Shown: positions 24,205 to 33,466 of the stretch, one piece after another
Position numbering within the stretch: position 1 is the stretch's first letter
How the letters are laid out: every line of letters begins with the position of its first letter
Notes under the pieces: model-generated
Told to the model about the DNA's origin: nothing
The model's input: the letters and a program-made list of their open reading frames with translations, nothing else
The model's database searches: none
Made by a program: the position numbers and the translations under genes
Source: Pontibacter deserti
GTDB taxonomy: Bacteria > Bacteroidota > Bacteroidia > Cytophagales > Hymenobacteraceae
Reading direction: 5' to 3'
Assembly: GCF_023630255.1 (NCBI RefSeq)
Contig: NZ_JALPRS010000001.1
Coordinates: 868,001 to 932,000 of the forward strand
Length of the DNA stretch: 64,000 bases

Positions 24205-24387
24205 ATGGGAGTTACTAGACTTAAAAGAAAAGACCGTAAAAATAAGGCAAGAGCAAACAACAAGGTTGCTAGAATTAAGCAGCTATTGCTAACACCAGTT
24301 ATCAAAAATGTAGATATGGACGAGCTACGTGCTCAGTTCGGTGAGGCTCCAAAAAACAAGCCAGCAGAAGAGACTTCAGCTGAGTAG
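24205..24387 (+). CDS. Small basic conserved protein
   Basis: 60 residues from MGVTRLKRKDRKNKARANNK; an upstream in-frame ATG at 24133 would read through the promoter region. The N-terminal 30 residues are strongly basic, the C-terminus acidic. Proteins starting MGVTRLKRKDR recur across Bacteroidota as small hypotheticals. A nucleic-acid or ribosome role is plausible but unproven. It has its own promoter and terminator. Confidence 0.72.
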   Translation: MGVTRLKRKDRKNKARANNKVARIKQLLLTPVIKNVDMDELRAQFGEAPKNKPAEETSAE

Positions 24388-24465
24388 TTTTATACGGCAA
24401 AGTAAAACCATCTGCCTGCCAACGCTGTGAAAGCTTCGGTTGGCGGGTTTACTAAAAGATTTCAG

Positions 24466-24497
24466 AGTGTGTTTGCAACCGCAAGCACACTTTTTTT
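24466..24497 (+). terminator. Terminator of the small basic protein gene
   Basis: AGTGTGTTTGC-AACC-GCAAGCACAC followed by seven T; 79 bp after the stop codon. Its T-run touches the end of the convergent phosphoesterase gene. Confidence 0.8.
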
Positions 24498-24993
24498 ATG
24501 CCCGCTTGCCAAGCTCTATTACCTGCAGATTCTCCACTTTGCCGTTGTTAATGTCAAAACGCATCATGGTTCGCATGGTATGGAAACCATGTTTACCTGC
24601 TGCCCCCGGGTTTAAATGCAATAAATTTTTCAGACTATTATCAGTCATTACCTTTAGTATGTGCGAGTGGCCGGTAATGTATAGTTGCGGTGGGTTTGCT
24701 TTGATCTCGTTTCTCACATCAGGGTGGTACTTGCCAGGGTAACCTCCAATATGTGTCATCATCACATCCAATCCTTCTACTATAAAACGGTTCACCTTCG
24801 GGTGCACTAATCTTATAGTTGCATCATCAATGTTACCATAAACGCCGCGTAAAGGTGCAATCTGGTTCAGCCTGTCCGACACTTCTATACTTCCAAAGTC
24901 ACCCGCATGCCATATTTCATCACAGCCCGTTAAAAGCCGGATGATCTGGTCGTCGATGTAGGAGTGTGTATCGGAAAGCAGGCCTATTTTCAT
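24496..24993 (-). CDS. YfcE/MJ0936-type metallophosphoesterase
   Basis: 165 residues from MKIGLLSDTHSYID (ATG at 24993); the longer frame to 25035 lacks conservation signs. Metal-binding motifs are SDTHSY, AGDFGS, GNIDD, THIGGYPG and GHSHILK, all in order. Family members are phosphodiesterases of unclear physiological substrate. Confidence 0.9.
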   Translation of the reverse strand: MKIGLLSDTHSYIDDQIIRLLTGCDEIWHAGDFGSIEVSDRLNQIAPLRGVYGNIDDATIRLVHPKVNRFIVEGLDVMMTHIGGYPGKYHPDVRNEIKANPPQLYITGHSHILKVMTDNSLKNLLHLNPGAAGKHGFHTMRTMMRFDINNGKVENLQVIELGKRA

Positions 24994-25074
24994 TGTAAGT
25001 GTTTTTGTGAAGTTATGGTTTACGTTGGATTTCAAGAAAATGTAGATGCGTATTTATTTTCTACACTTGTCATT

Positions 25075-25640
25075 TCGAGCGCAGTCGATGAATCTTGTAT
25101 GTCCTGTAGTTAGTGAAGCCCTAGCAGCGTGCGCAGCTCCTGCTAGTGTCTGGGCCATAGTTAAAGACTGTTGTAACTTGAACCAAGCTATACTTTCAAA
25201 TTGCCTGTTTTCCAGGGAGCTCTATTCACCTACAGTTTTATAGTCTTCTGCTTTGGTGCCCTCACGGCCGGGAGGCCCCGCCTTTTGGCATGGCGCGGTG
25301 TACATTTCTTTTGCTCGCATACTCGCAATGCCTAACGGCACCAGGAATCTACAAGGCGCTCCACCCAAAGACTGATATCTTTCTCATTGCTACAGGTTTT
25401 CTATACTTTGAAACGTTATGCTTCGATATTTATCGTGGTAGTAGTTCCGTAGGGACAGGTCAAGACCTGTCCGCTCAATATCTAAACTATAAAACTATAG
25501 CTCTAACTAAAGCTGAAGAAGAAAGTCCCCCTTTGAAGGGGGTAGGGGGATGACCAACAGCAACTATAAAACGATAACCTGAACTATATCAGCAGAAAAA
25601 CTCCCCCCTTAGACAAGGAGGGGTTAGGAGTGGTTGGAGC
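25075..25640. repeat. Composite non-coding repeat, copy 2
   Basis: Second copy of the element at 17972-18490 with the same block order and similar spacing; diverged by point changes and small indels. It contains AGGGACAGGTCAAGACCTGT and CTTAGACAAGGAGGGG. The open frame at 25290-25553 is not conserved in the other copy. It fills the gap between the phosphoesterase and pyrE. Confidence 0.85.
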
Positions 25641-25781
25641 ACAATAACTACGAAGATATTAGCTCAACTAAGCCTTATCCTGCCAATCCATTATAGCCCC
25701 ATTAATCTGTGGTTCAGACAATAAAGGAGACAAAGCCGAAACCTCATCTCCTTCATTCTTAATTCCTAATTCTTAATTAAA

Positions 25782-26420
25782 TCAAGCTCCCCACGTCTCC
25801 GGCGATTTACGCCATTCGGCTAAGGCAGCCATCGCTGATTCCTGAATATATCTGTTGGCTACGGCGGCTTCGGTTAGGGCGCTATAGTTGCTCAGGCAGT
25901 GCAGGGCGATGCCGGCATTTCGGAAGTTCTCATCGGCCTGGGCAAAACCATAGGTGAAGATAGCTACCATACCAACCACTTCGCCACCTGCTGCACGCAC
26001 GGCTTCAGCAGATTTTAAAGAGCTGCCTCCTGTAGAAATCAGGTCTTCTACCAGCACTACTTTCTGGCCCGGTAAGAGCTTGCCTTCTATCTGGTTACCC
26101 ATGCCATGTTTCTTAGGCTCAGGGCGTACGTACAGGAAAGGCATCTCCAGCAGGTCGGCTACCAGGGCGCCCTGGGCTATACCTGCAGTGGCTACGCCGG
26201 CAATAGCTTCAGCCTGTGAGAAATGTTTTTTGATCTGTTCCGCTAGCTGTTGTTTAATAAAGCTGCGTATATGCGGAAAAGAAAGGGTAACACGGTTGTC
26301 GCAGTAAATGGGCGAGTTCCAGCCAGAGCTCCATTTAAAGGGCTGCTCTGGGCTTAACTTAACGGCTTCTGTTTCCAGCAGGAAAGAAGCTACCTGGTGT
26401 GCTGTCGTCGTAGTATCCAT
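25782..26420 (-). CDS. pyrE: Orotate phosphoribosyltransferase
   Basis: 212 residues, full length. Converts orotate plus PRPP to OMP in pyrimidine synthesis. The PRPP loop is VVLVEDLISTGGSSLKSA; the flexible catalytic loop carries EPKKHGMGNQIEG, and SGWNSPIYCDNR binds orotate. Divergent from a NUDIX gene. An isolated pyr gene, as is common in this phylum. Confidence 0.95.
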   Translation of the reverse strand: MDTTTTAHQVASFLLETEAVKLSPEQPFKWSSGWNSPIYCDNRVTLSFPHIRSFIKQQLAEQIKKHFSQAEAIAGVATAGIAQGALVADLLEMPFLYVRPEPKKHGMGNQIEGKLLPGQKVVLVEDLISTGGSSLKSAEAVRAAGGEVVGMVAIFTYGFAQADENFRNAGIALHCLSNYSALTEAAVANRYIQESAMAALAEWRKSPETWGA

Positions 26421-26527
26421 GAGCCGAAATTACAGAAATATTTGCCTTTTTGTGGCCCTGTAGTTTCTTTAAATTGATTTATTTATTCATTTGTGTAAAT
26501 TCAACACGAAATAAGAGCACCTACTGC

Positions 26528-27208
26528 ATGAACGTTTTCATTAACGATATTCCGCTTATCCTTAAAAGGTCGAACGAAAAAGTATACAGGCACCACTATG
26601 ACCTGGTACTGGATGCTGATGACCACTTTACATCAAAAGACCTGGTAGGTGACGTGCTCATTAAGGATGCGGACATGATGCTGATAGATAGGTTGGTACG
26701 CCTGATGGAAGTGAAAAAGCTAAAAAAGCTGAACTCGCTTACGCTGGTGACCAATAAAAAGAAACGCCTGATCGAGCACCTGAAAGATCAGTTTAAGATT
26801 GTAAAAGCTGGTGGCGGACTGGTAGTTAAGGATGGAAAGATTCTGATGATCTACCGCCTTGGTGTGTGGGATCTGCCTAAAGGTAAGCTCAATAAAAAAG
26901 AAGGAGCGAAAGAAGGTGCCCTGCGTGAGGTAGAGGAGGAGTGCAATATTTCGGTAGAGCTGGTAGAAAAGCTTCCTAAAACCTGGCACTCGTATGCCTA
27001 TAAAGGCAAAAAGATACTGAAGAAGACATCCTGGTACGTAATGAACTGCACCGATGATAGCCTGATGAAACCGCAGGCCGAGGAATTTATTGAAGAAGTC
27101 CGCTGGATGGCCCCGGAAGAAGCCATTGAAGTTCTACCAAAGGCTTATACTTCCATCGCTTTTATTGTGCGCCATTACCTGCAATCGCTGAAGTCGGGAA
27201 AGGTATAA
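26528..27208 (+). CDS. NUDIX hydrolase with N-terminal extension
   Basis: 226 residues from MNVFINDIPL (26528); the frame upstream to 26450 looks like leader sequence. Residues 1-95 form an extension unlike the core; the NUDIX fold follows with the box GKLNKKEGAKEGALREVEEE (about 122-141) preceded by WDLPK. Such proteins hydrolyse nucleoside diphosphate derivatives. Its 3' end overlaps the convergent coaD gene by 47 bp. Confidence 0.88.
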   Translation: MNVFINDIPLILKRSNEKVYRHHYDLVLDADDHFTSKDLVGDVLIKDADMMLIDRLVRLMEVKKLKKLNSLTLVTNKKKRLIEHLKDQFKIVKAGGGLVVKDGKILMIYRLGVWDLPKGKLNKKEGAKEGALREVEEECNISVELVEKLPKTWHSYAYKGKKILKKTSWYVMNCTDDSLMKPQAEEFIEEVRWMAPEEAIEVLPKAYTSIAFIVRHYLQSLKSGKV

Positions 27209-27644
27209 AGTCGGCTACATCGCCCCCAAACCGGTGAATTTCGCGGATAATGGAGGAGCTGATCGCAGCCAGTGGCGGCGACGTGATCAGGAAAACTGTC
27301 TCCAGGTCGGTGTTTACGTGGCGGTTTGCCTGCGCTATAGTGTTTTCGTACTCAAAGTCGGTGGTGTTGCGCAAACCGCGCAATAAAAATTTAGCACCCA
27401 CTTCACGCGCATATTCAGCCGTTAAACCTTTATAAGAGGTAGCTGATACATTCGGTACATCCTTAAAAATTCCAGAAATAATCTCAATCATACGCTCAAC
27501 CGGAATATAGCGCTGTTTGCTGCTATTGTTTCCTATAGCAATGATGATTTCATCAAAAAGGCGGGTACCACGCATCACCACATCCAGGTGTCCGTTTGTA
27601 AAGGGATCAAAAGAGCCGGGAAAGAGAGCGATGCGCTTGGTCAT
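27162..27644 (-). CDS. coaD: Phosphopantetheine adenylyltransferase
   Basis: 160 residues. Fourth step of CoA synthesis: 4'-phosphopantetheine plus ATP to dephospho-CoA. GSFDPFTNGHLDV (10-22, the T/HxGH motif as TNGH), LLRGLRNTTDFEYE and ISSSIIREI are diagnostic. The DUF3822 gene lies upstream, an association often seen in Bacteroidota. The last 47 bp are shared with the end of the opposing NUDIX gene. Confidence 0.95.
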   Translation of the reverse strand: MTKRIALFPGSFDPFTNGHLDVVMRGTRLFDEIIIAIGNNSSKQRYIPVERMIEIISGIFKDVPNVSATSYKGLTAEYAREVGAKFLLRGLRNTTDFEYENTIAQANRHVNTDLETVFLITSPPLAAISSSIIREIHRFGGDVADFIPFPTSAIAGNGAQ

Positions 27645-27754
27645 TTAATTATGAATTTTGATTGAGTGAACTTACTCTTGTTAGATATTATAGTTTATAA
27701 ACTATAGTTGATTCAGATTTCTCCTTACGTCGAAATAACATTAAGTGAAGCAAC

Positions 27755-28642
27755 TTACTCGCAAAGATGCAGGCTGTATAGCTCAAAGTAGCGGTGCTCG
27801 AACAGGTCGTCGAACTTATAGGAGTAGCCGATGTCCTGTGGTTTTTTGCCGAATTTTACCTGACGGATGTATTTCTGCAGGATGGTGAACAGCGAAGCAT
27901 CGTGCGTAATATCGCCCCAAACGGTGATAGTTTCCTGCTCCGGGTTCATTTTCTGCTCCTGCATCACGAATATGATGTAATAAATAAAGTCTTCGGGGCT
28001 GTGGTACTGAAAAATGTTGCAAAACTGCAGGCCATGCTCATCGGCCACCAGTATAGTTACCAGGCCGCGCTCTACAAACACATACATGCTGCGTGGTATA
28101 CTGCGACCGGCCATGTGCAGTATACTTTTAATAAGTGAGCTGGTTTGGTGCACAAACTGAACAGGACGCTCCGGAAACAGAGATTCTATAGTTTCACGCA
28201 ACACACGCTCTATGGCAAATATATTTACTGCTTCCAGGCTGCTGTGGCGGTACGACAGTACATCGTCCAGTTGCGGGTTCAGGTTGCTGTGCAGGCGCAG
28301 GTAGTCTTGCTGGTGGGCCGGGTCGTACAGCGTTTCGGGTACCAGCGTAAAATGTTGGTTGCTTACAGCCACGCGTATGGTTTTCCAGCTTTGTTCCTGT
28401 AACAGCGGGTTTTCTCGGGCAATAAGTTGCAGTTGTTCGGCTGCCTGGGTTGGCGTAAAAACGGTTATCAGTTCATAATCTTCCAGAACCACAAACTTGT
28501 TACGCTCCACATCTACCACGGCCATCCGTATACTTTTCTGCGACAGCGATAAGTATAAGTTACATTTGCTGGCTGAAGAAATTGTAAAGCCTTCGTCCTG
28601 TATTTTGTGCGAAAGCCTGAAGTTAGTGCTGGTCGTGTTCAA
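27755..28642 (-). CDS. DUF3822 protein
   Basis: 295 residues, soluble. Matches the Bacteroidota DUF3822 family, which has an actin/hexokinase-like (ASKHA) look: LYLSLSQKSIRMAVVDVERN (about 29-48) and a C-terminal YSYKFDDLFEHRYFELY. Function unknown; usually found near coaD and rsmD, as here next to coaD (no rsmD is present). Confidence 0.82.
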   Translation of the reverse strand: MNTTSTNFRLSHKIQDEGFTISSASKCNLYLSLSQKSIRMAVVDVERNKFVVLEDYELITVFTPTQAAEQLQLIARENPLLQEQSWKTIRVAVSNQHFTLVPETLYDPAHQQDYLRLHSNLNPQLDDVLSYRHSSLEAVNIFAIERVLRETIESLFPERPVQFVHQTSSLIKSILHMAGRSIPRSMYVFVERGLVTILVADEHGLQFCNIFQYHSPEDFIYYIIFVMQEQKMNPEQETITVWGDITHDASLFTILQKYIRQVKFGKKPQDIGYSYKFDDLFEHRYFELYSLHLCE

Positions 28643-28707
28643 TTGTAAAAGTGCTGAATAGATGGCCGTTTAATGTGCTGTGCAAGTATACTAAAAAGAT
28701 GGCATTT

Positions 28708-29193
28708 CTACTTCAGGAAATGATGTGGCATGCTCATCAGGTCGTTGAAGGAGTAAAGATGATGCAGAATACTGTGCTTGTCCGGTAATGGAATCTCCCT
28801 TACTTCATGCTTCGTTTTCCAGGCTACTTCTTCAATCAGCTGCATTTCCGGAGTTGCTTCAGGGTCAGTGCCTTTGGTTATACTTCCGTTTACAGGTTTT
28901 ACTTCAAAAAACAACTCTACTGCCTGTAGTGGCGGCTCCAGAAACTCATTCACAAACAGAAAACGGACTACTTCCACTTCAAGACCAGTCTCTTCCAGCA
29001 CTTCACGTTTCAGGCAATCGGCTATACTTTCGCCAACCTGCAAGCCACCACCCGGAGGTGCCCAGAAAGCCTGATTTTTTATAGTTGACTGATGGCGAAC
29101 CAGCAGCATTTTATCATCCTGTATGCAGATACCGCATACCCGAACCCGGACTTTATCGGCGTAGGCTGCAGCATTTGGGTTTAAAACTGACAT
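28708..29193 (-). CDS. NUDIX hydrolase
   Basis: 161 residues from MSVLNPNAAAYADKVRVRVC (29193), chosen over the in-frame ATG at 29241 because the latter would overlap the divergent thioesterase start. NUDIX box GGGLQVGESIADCLKREVLE continuing ETGLEV, complete. Substrate unknown. Divergently arranged with the thioesterase with only 39 bp between starts. Confidence 0.9.
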   Translation of the reverse strand: MSVLNPNAAAYADKVRVRVCGICIQDDKMLLVRHQSTIKNQAFWAPPGGGLQVGESIADCLKREVLEETGLEVEVVRFLFVNEFLEPPLQAVELFFEVKPVNGSITKGTDPEATPEMQLIEEVAWKTKHEVREIPLPDKHSILHHLYSFNDLMSMPHHFLK

Positions 29194-29232
29194 AGTTTGG
29201 TTACGCGTGGTATTGGTGGTATTTTTGTAAAT

Positions 29233-29697
29233 ATGATTCAAACATTTAACCCCGATTTCGAAGCTGACATCCGCGAAAAGCTGGAACGCCAGGAGTTCAT
29301 GAAACTGATGGGCTTCGAAGTTACGAAAATAGAAGCAGGAAGAATAGAAGGAGAGCTAAAACTGGAACAGCGCCACAAACAACACAAAGGTTTTACGCAC
29401 GGTGGCGTTATTGCTACGCTTGCCGATATCGTTGCCGGTTTTGCTGCTGTCAGCCTGGTGCCCAAAGATCATCATGTAGTAACTGCCGAGATAAAAGTAT
29501 CTTACTTTCACCCGGGTGTAGGTGATAAATTATTGGCAAAAGGCTATGTAATAAAACAGGGCCGCAAGCTGAACTTCTGTGAAGCGGAAGTGTATGTGGT
29601 GAAAGATGAAGCCGAACCGTTATTGATCGCAAAAGCGACTACAAGTATGGCTACTATAACTCCGGAAGACCTTAAAGCCAGAGTGGTAAAAAGTTAG
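29233..29697 (+). CDS. PaaI-family hotdog thioesterase
   Basis: 154 residues from MIQTFNPDFE. Hotdog fold motifs: KQHKGFTHGGVIATLADIVA (about 55-74), the catalytic region of PaaI-type acyl-CoA thioesterases, and EIKVSYFHPGVGDKLLAKG. Likely hydrolyses an aromatic or medium-chain acyl-CoA; the exact substrate cannot be read from sequence. Confidence 0.9.
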   Translation: MIQTFNPDFEADIREKLERQEFMKLMGFEVTKIEAGRIEGELKLEQRHKQHKGFTHGGVIATLADIVAGFAAVSLVPKDHHVVTAEIKVSYFHPGVGDKLLAKGYVIKQGRKLNFCEAEVYVVKDEAEPLLIAKATTSMATITPEDLKARVVKS

Positions 29698-29821
29698 AAA
29701 CTTTGGAAGTTAAAAGGTTAAAAATTTAAACTATAGCTATACTTATAGTTGTTGTAAAATGGCTGCAAACTATAAAATTTCTTGTCGAACTATAGTTCTG
29801 CATCTTGCCCTGTTGAATTAA

Positions 29822-29850
29822 CCTACCCCTGACCCCTCCAAGGAGGGGAA
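29822..29850. repeat. Short copy of the CCCCTCC/GGAGGGG repeat
   Basis: CCTACCCCTGACCCCTCC-AAGGAGGGG, a member of the same family that ends the composite repeats. Flanked by several AACTATA/TATAGTT motifs. Confidence 0.6.
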
Positions 29851-29903
29851 TTGATTAGTTGGGTAATTCATAATTCTTAATTCGTAATTCATAATTATAA
29901 AAA

Positions 29904-31310
29904 ATGCGTCCGGTAGAAGTACTGCGTCAGAATTTTCCGTTTGAGCCCACTGAGGACCAAGCGAAGCTGTTTGCCAAGCTGGATGAGTTTATACTTTCCA
30001 GGAAGGAAGACCGTGAGGTTTTTATGCTGAAAGGGTATGCCGGTACGGGTAAAACAACAGTAGTTACTTCTCTGGTTAAGATCCTGAACAAGTTTGGCTA
30101 TAAGTATGTGTTGCTGGCCCCAACCGGTAGAGCTGCTAAGGTAATGAGCACTTACAGTGGCAAACAAGCTTTTACTATTCATAAAAAGATCTACCGCCAG
30201 ACGGCCAACCCATACTCGGAAGGGCTTGCCTTTACGCGCATGCCGAACAAGCTGGAGAACACCTTTTTTATAGTTGATGAGGCTTCCATGATCTCGGATG
30301 AAAGCGGCTTTGGCGAGAACGGCCTGCTGATGGACCTGATGAATTATGTGTTCGAGAAGAAGAATAACAAGCTGTTGCTGATCGGCGATACGGCCCAGTT
30401 GCCACCGGTGGGGCAGGCGCTTAGTCCATCGCTGGATGCTGGTTACCTGAAGCATAACTTCCGTTGCCAGGTGCAGGAAATAGAGCTGAAGCAGGTAATG
30501 CGACAGGCTGAAGCATCGGGGATACTGATGAATGCCACCAACCTGCGTTCGCAGCTGGGGCAGGAGCAACCGGATATAAAGCTGTTTACCAAAGGCTGGC
30601 GCGACATCTATAAAATGACCGGCGAGAAACTGGAAGACGGCCTGCGCTACGCTTATGATAAGTTCGGGATTGAGAATGCTATAGTTATATGCCGCTCCAA
30701 CAAAGTTGCAAACATGTATAACCAGCACATCAGGCGCAGTATTTTCTTTTCAGAAGACGAGATAGGCGTTGGTGATTACCTGATGATCGTGCGGAACAAC
30801 TACTTCTGGTTACCAAAAGATTCTGAGATCGGGTTTATGGCGAACGGCGACTTTGTGGAGATCACCAAGATCATAAAGCTGGAAGAAATGTATGGTTTCC
30901 GGTTTGCTGATGTGCGGGTGCGTTTTGTGGATTACCCGGATGCCGAAGAACTGGAAACCAAAATAATGCTGGACACGCTGCACAGCGATGCCCCGGCACT
31001 GTCTGCTGACCTGAACAAGAAACTATACGACGAAGTGCTGCAGGATTACATGGATATACCTAATAAGCGTGAACGTGCCAAGGAGCTGAAAAAGAACCCA
31101 TATCTGAACGCGTTGCAGGTAAAGTTTGCGTATGCGTTAACCTGCCACAAAGCGCAGGGTGGCCAATGGCAGGCTGTTTTTGTGGAGCAGGGCTACCTGA
31201 AAGATGATATGGTGAATGCAGAATTTGCGCGCTGGCTCTATACGGCGCTAACCCGTTCATCCGAAGAACTATACCTGCTCAACTTTAACGCACAATTATT
31301 AGCAACCTAA
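29904..31310 (+). CDS. RecD-like ATP-dependent DNA helicase
   Basis: 468 residues. SF1B helicase: Walker A GYAGTGKTT (44-52), LLAPTGRAAKVM (motif Ia), FIVDEASMIS (Walker B), LIGDTAQLPPVG (motif III) and the C-terminal UvrD-like motifs FAYALTCHKAQGGQW and YTALTRSSEELYL. Shorter than RecD2 (no N-terminal HhH domains); matches the AAA_30 plus UvrD_C_2 proteins common in Bacteroidota. Role likely in repair or replication restart. Confidence 0.9.
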   Translation: MRPVEVLRQNFPFEPTEDQAKLFAKLDEFILSRKEDREVFMLKGYAGTGKTTVVTSLVKILNKFGYKYVLLAPTGRAAKVMSTYSGKQAFTIHKKIYRQTANPYSEGLAFTRMPNKLENTFFIVDEASMISDESGFGENGLLMDLMNYVFEKKNNKLLLIGDTAQLPPVGQALSPSLDAGYLKHNFRCQVQEIELKQVMRQAEASGILMNATNLRSQLGQEQPDIKLFTKGWRDIYKMTGEKLEDGLRYAYDKFGIENAIVICRSNKVANMYNQHIRRSIFFSEDEIGVGDYLMIVRNNYFWLPKDSEIGFMANGDFVEITKIIKLEEMYGFRFADVRVRFVDYPDAEELETKIMLDTLHSDAPALSADLNKKLYDEVLQDYMDIPNKRERAKELKKNPYLNALQVKFAYALTCHKAQGGQWQAVFVEQGYLKDDMVNAEFARWLYTALTRSSEELYLLNFNAQLLAT

Positions 31311-31390
31311 CGAACTAAAAAGCTATATTGCTTCGTTGTAAAAACAAAATCTGAACGTACCCCGTACGAATTCAAATAATCCTTTATATC

Positions 31391-31834
31391 ATGAAAAAAA
31401 TTCTCCTATCGTTCGCAATTGCAGCTATAACTGCAGGTGGCGCTGTGGCACAACAGCAGCCTAAAAAACAAGTTACTGCACCGCAGGCACAAGCTAAAGC
31501 GGGCCCTGTTATCACGTTCGAAGAAGCCGAGTATAACTTCGGCGACATTACACAGGGAGATGTGGTAGAGCATACTTTTAAATTCAAGAACACAGGTACA
31601 CAGCCGCTTGTAATTGAGCGTGTGGATGTAACCTGCGGTTGCACCACCCCAGCCTGGACGAAAGAGCCAATCATGCCTGGTAAAACTGGTACGGTAACAG
31701 CTAAATTCAACAGTGCCGGCAAACTTGGTCAGCAGAAAAAACCAATTACTGTACACTCTAATGCCGCTGAGCCTACAAGCGTGTACATCGTAACAAACAT
31801 CAAAGAGAAGCAGACTAGCAGCGCTAAAAACTAA
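31391..31834 (+). CDS. DUF1573 secreted protein
   Basis: 147 residues with a signal peptide (about 1-20, AVAQ cleavage region) and one DUF1573 Ig-like beta-sandwich: FEEAEYNFGDITQGDVVEHT, FKNTGTQPLVIERV and DVTCGCTTPAW. Periplasmic or surface; function unknown. Has its own terminator. Confidence 0.9.
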   Translation: MKKILLSFAIAAITAGGAVAQQQPKKQVTAPQAQAKAGPVITFEEAEYNFGDITQGDVVEHTFKFKNTGTQPLVIERVDVTCGCTTPAWTKEPIMPGKTGTVTAKFNSAGKLGQQKKPITVHSNAAEPTSVYIVTNIKEKQTSSAKN

Positions 31835-31854
31835 GTCACCTTCTTTCTCTAATG

Positions 31855-31883
31855 CAAAAGCCATCCGGATAGGATGGCTTTTG
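31855..31883. terminator. Bidirectional terminator
   Basis: CAAAAGCCATCC-GGAT-AGGATGGCTTTTG between the convergent DUF1573 and DUF423 genes. Confidence 0.85.
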
Positions 31884-31916
31884 TTGTTTTATAGTTTTTA
31901 TACGTTCTGTTTATAT

Positions 31917-32294
31917 CTATAAAGATTTAAATATAGCGTAAAACAAAGCGCCCCAACCAACTATAAGTGCTGTGCCACCAATAGGCGTAATAGCCCCAAG
32001 CCAGGTTATACCTGTTAAACATAAAGTATAAAGCGAGCCGGAAAAGATTAGTATGCCTATAAAGAAGCACCAGGCTGCCAGTTGTAGAGCGGGATTTTCA
32101 ACCCGGAATAACAACAGACCAACAGCCAGCAACGCCAGCGTATGGTACATCTGGTATTTAACGGCAGTCTCGAACGTATCTGTGCGATTAGTAGCCTGTA
32201 ACATAGGGCCTAAGGCGTGGGCCCCAAAAGCGCCGATCATTACGGTTAATGCACCAAAAGCACTGGCTATAAGAAGTATGGTTTTTTGAGTCAT
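31917..32294 (-). CDS. DUF423 membrane protein
   Basis: 125 residues with four membrane helices. Signature FGAFGAHAL-like element present as MIGAFGAHALGPML (about 20-33) and a C-terminal GGTALIVGW. Related to YgdD/TMEM256. Function unknown. Confidence 0.9.
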   Translation of the reverse strand: MTQKTILLIASAFGALTVMIGAFGAHALGPMLQATNRTDTFETAVKYQMYHTLALLAVGLLLFRVENPALQLAAWCFFIGILIFSGSLYTLCLTGITWLGAITPIGGTALIVGWGALFYAIFKSL

Positions 32295-32315
32295 ATTTAT
32301 AGTTGAAGTCTATAG

Positions 32316-32759
32316 TTAATCTTCTTCGCCTTCCAAGGCGTCGATGATCTGTTCTTCCAATTCGCTCAGGCTGTCGTATTGCTCCAGGTTAATTGTTTTT
32401 TCCCGGTGTTTCAGTTCCTGTACTACATCCAGGGCAACAACCAATGGGTCTACTTCTTTGCCGTGTAATTCAGTGGTCCAGTCGGTGCCAACCAGCAGGC
32501 CGTCGTCGTACATGCCCACACACCAGTTCTCCAGGAACTCGGCAACAGGTAATGACTCCGGCTGGTAGCCTGCCCACTCATCCGAAGCACAGGCCTTGGC
32601 ACCTTCGGCATCCGACCAGAAAAGTATAACTTCGGTGTCTTCAAACTCATTGGAGCTGGATGTAGCCCAGATATCACCCTGTGACAATCCCCATACTTTC
32701 TCAGTATCAGCTACCTGCTGTATAAACTTGCGGTAATTGGCTTCGTTGTGCTCTTGCAT
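32316..32759 (-). CDS. DUF2750 protein
   Basis: 147 residues, acidic and soluble. DUF2750 features: YRKFIQQVADTEKVWGL near the N-terminus, LFWSDAEGAKACASDEWAGY and FLENWCVGMYDDGLLVGTDW. Function unknown. Between a DUF423 gene and yggS on the same strand, short spacers, probably one transcript. Confidence 0.88.
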   Translation of the reverse strand: MQEHNEANYRKFIQQVADTEKVWGLSQGDIWATSSSNEFEDTEVILFWSDAEGAKACASDEWAGYQPESLPVAEFLENWCVGMYDDGLLVGTDWTTELHGKEVDPLVVALDVVQELKHREKTINLEQYDSLSELEEQIIDALEGEED

Positions 32760-32779
32760 GTTGTTATGTGTTTTGTTTG

Positions 32780-33466
32780 CTATTTGTTATAGTTGCGCGA
32801 CCCGAAAATGCCGCTGCCTACGCGTATCATGGTGCTGCCTTCTTCCAAGGCCAGTTGCCAGTCAGAGGTCATACCCATCGATATCTCTTTAAAGTCCGGG
32901 TTAGCGAAGAAGAATGTTTCCTTTAGCTGCTCAAAATAGGAGCGAAGCTGCCTGAATTCCTGTCTAAGCTTGTTCTGGTCGTCGGTGTTGGTAGCAATGC
33001 CCATTACTCCCGTGATACGGATATAGTGCATGTTCCGGTATTCGTCAGACTGCAGCAGGCCTACTGCTTCGTCGTAAGTCATGCCATACTTGGTTTCTTC
33101 GTCGGCAATAGATAGCTGCAGCATGCAGTTGATCGGGAAAGTACGGTTGCGCTGCTCGGCGCGCTTGTTTATCTCTATTAGTAGCTTCAGGCTATCTACA
33201 GACTGGATGGTGCCGATAAAATCAGAAATATACTTTACCTTATTTGTTTGCAGATGACCGATCAAATGCCATTCAATGTCGTGGGGGAGCAGGGCGTATT
33301 TATCTACCAGTTCCTGTACTTTGTTCTCACCAAAAAGGCGGTGCCCTGCATCATAAGCTTCTTTTATAACTTCAACAGGGTGTGTTTTTGTTACAGCCAC
33401 CAGGCGAGCCGGTGTGTTGCTCAGCTGTTCGTCAAAATAGCGTATGTTATCTGCAATTTGGCTCAT
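32780..33466 (-). CDS. PLP homeostasis protein (YggS/PLPBP)
   Basis: 228 residues from MSQIADNIRYF (33466); the 21 extra upstream residues of the open frame are not family-like. PLP Lys lies in LVAVTKTHP (about 23-31); further motifs GENKVQEL, EWHLIGHLQTNKVKYI and SMGMTSDW(Q). Binds PLP without enzymatic activity and buffers cofactor supply. Confidence 0.94.
   Translation of the reverse strand: MSQIADNIRYFDEQLSNTPARLVAVTKTHPVEVIKEAYDAGHRLFGENKVQELVDKYALLPHDIEWHLIGHLQTNKVKYISDFIGTIQSVDSLKLLIEINKRAEQRNRTFPINCMLQLSIADEETKYGMTYDEAVGLLQSDEYRNMHYIRITGVMGIATNTDDQNKLRQEFRQLRSYFEQLKETFFFANPDFKEISMGMTSDWQLALEEGSTMIRVGSGIFGSRNYNK

Noticed and set aside
25290..25553. 87-aa open frame inside composite repeat copy 2
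   Set aside because: The second copy of the repeat has no matching frame; the translated sequence is repeat-derived.
28778..29084. + strand frames opposite the NUDIX gene
   Set aside because: Ser/Pro-rich antisense shadows of a well-supported NUDIX enzyme.
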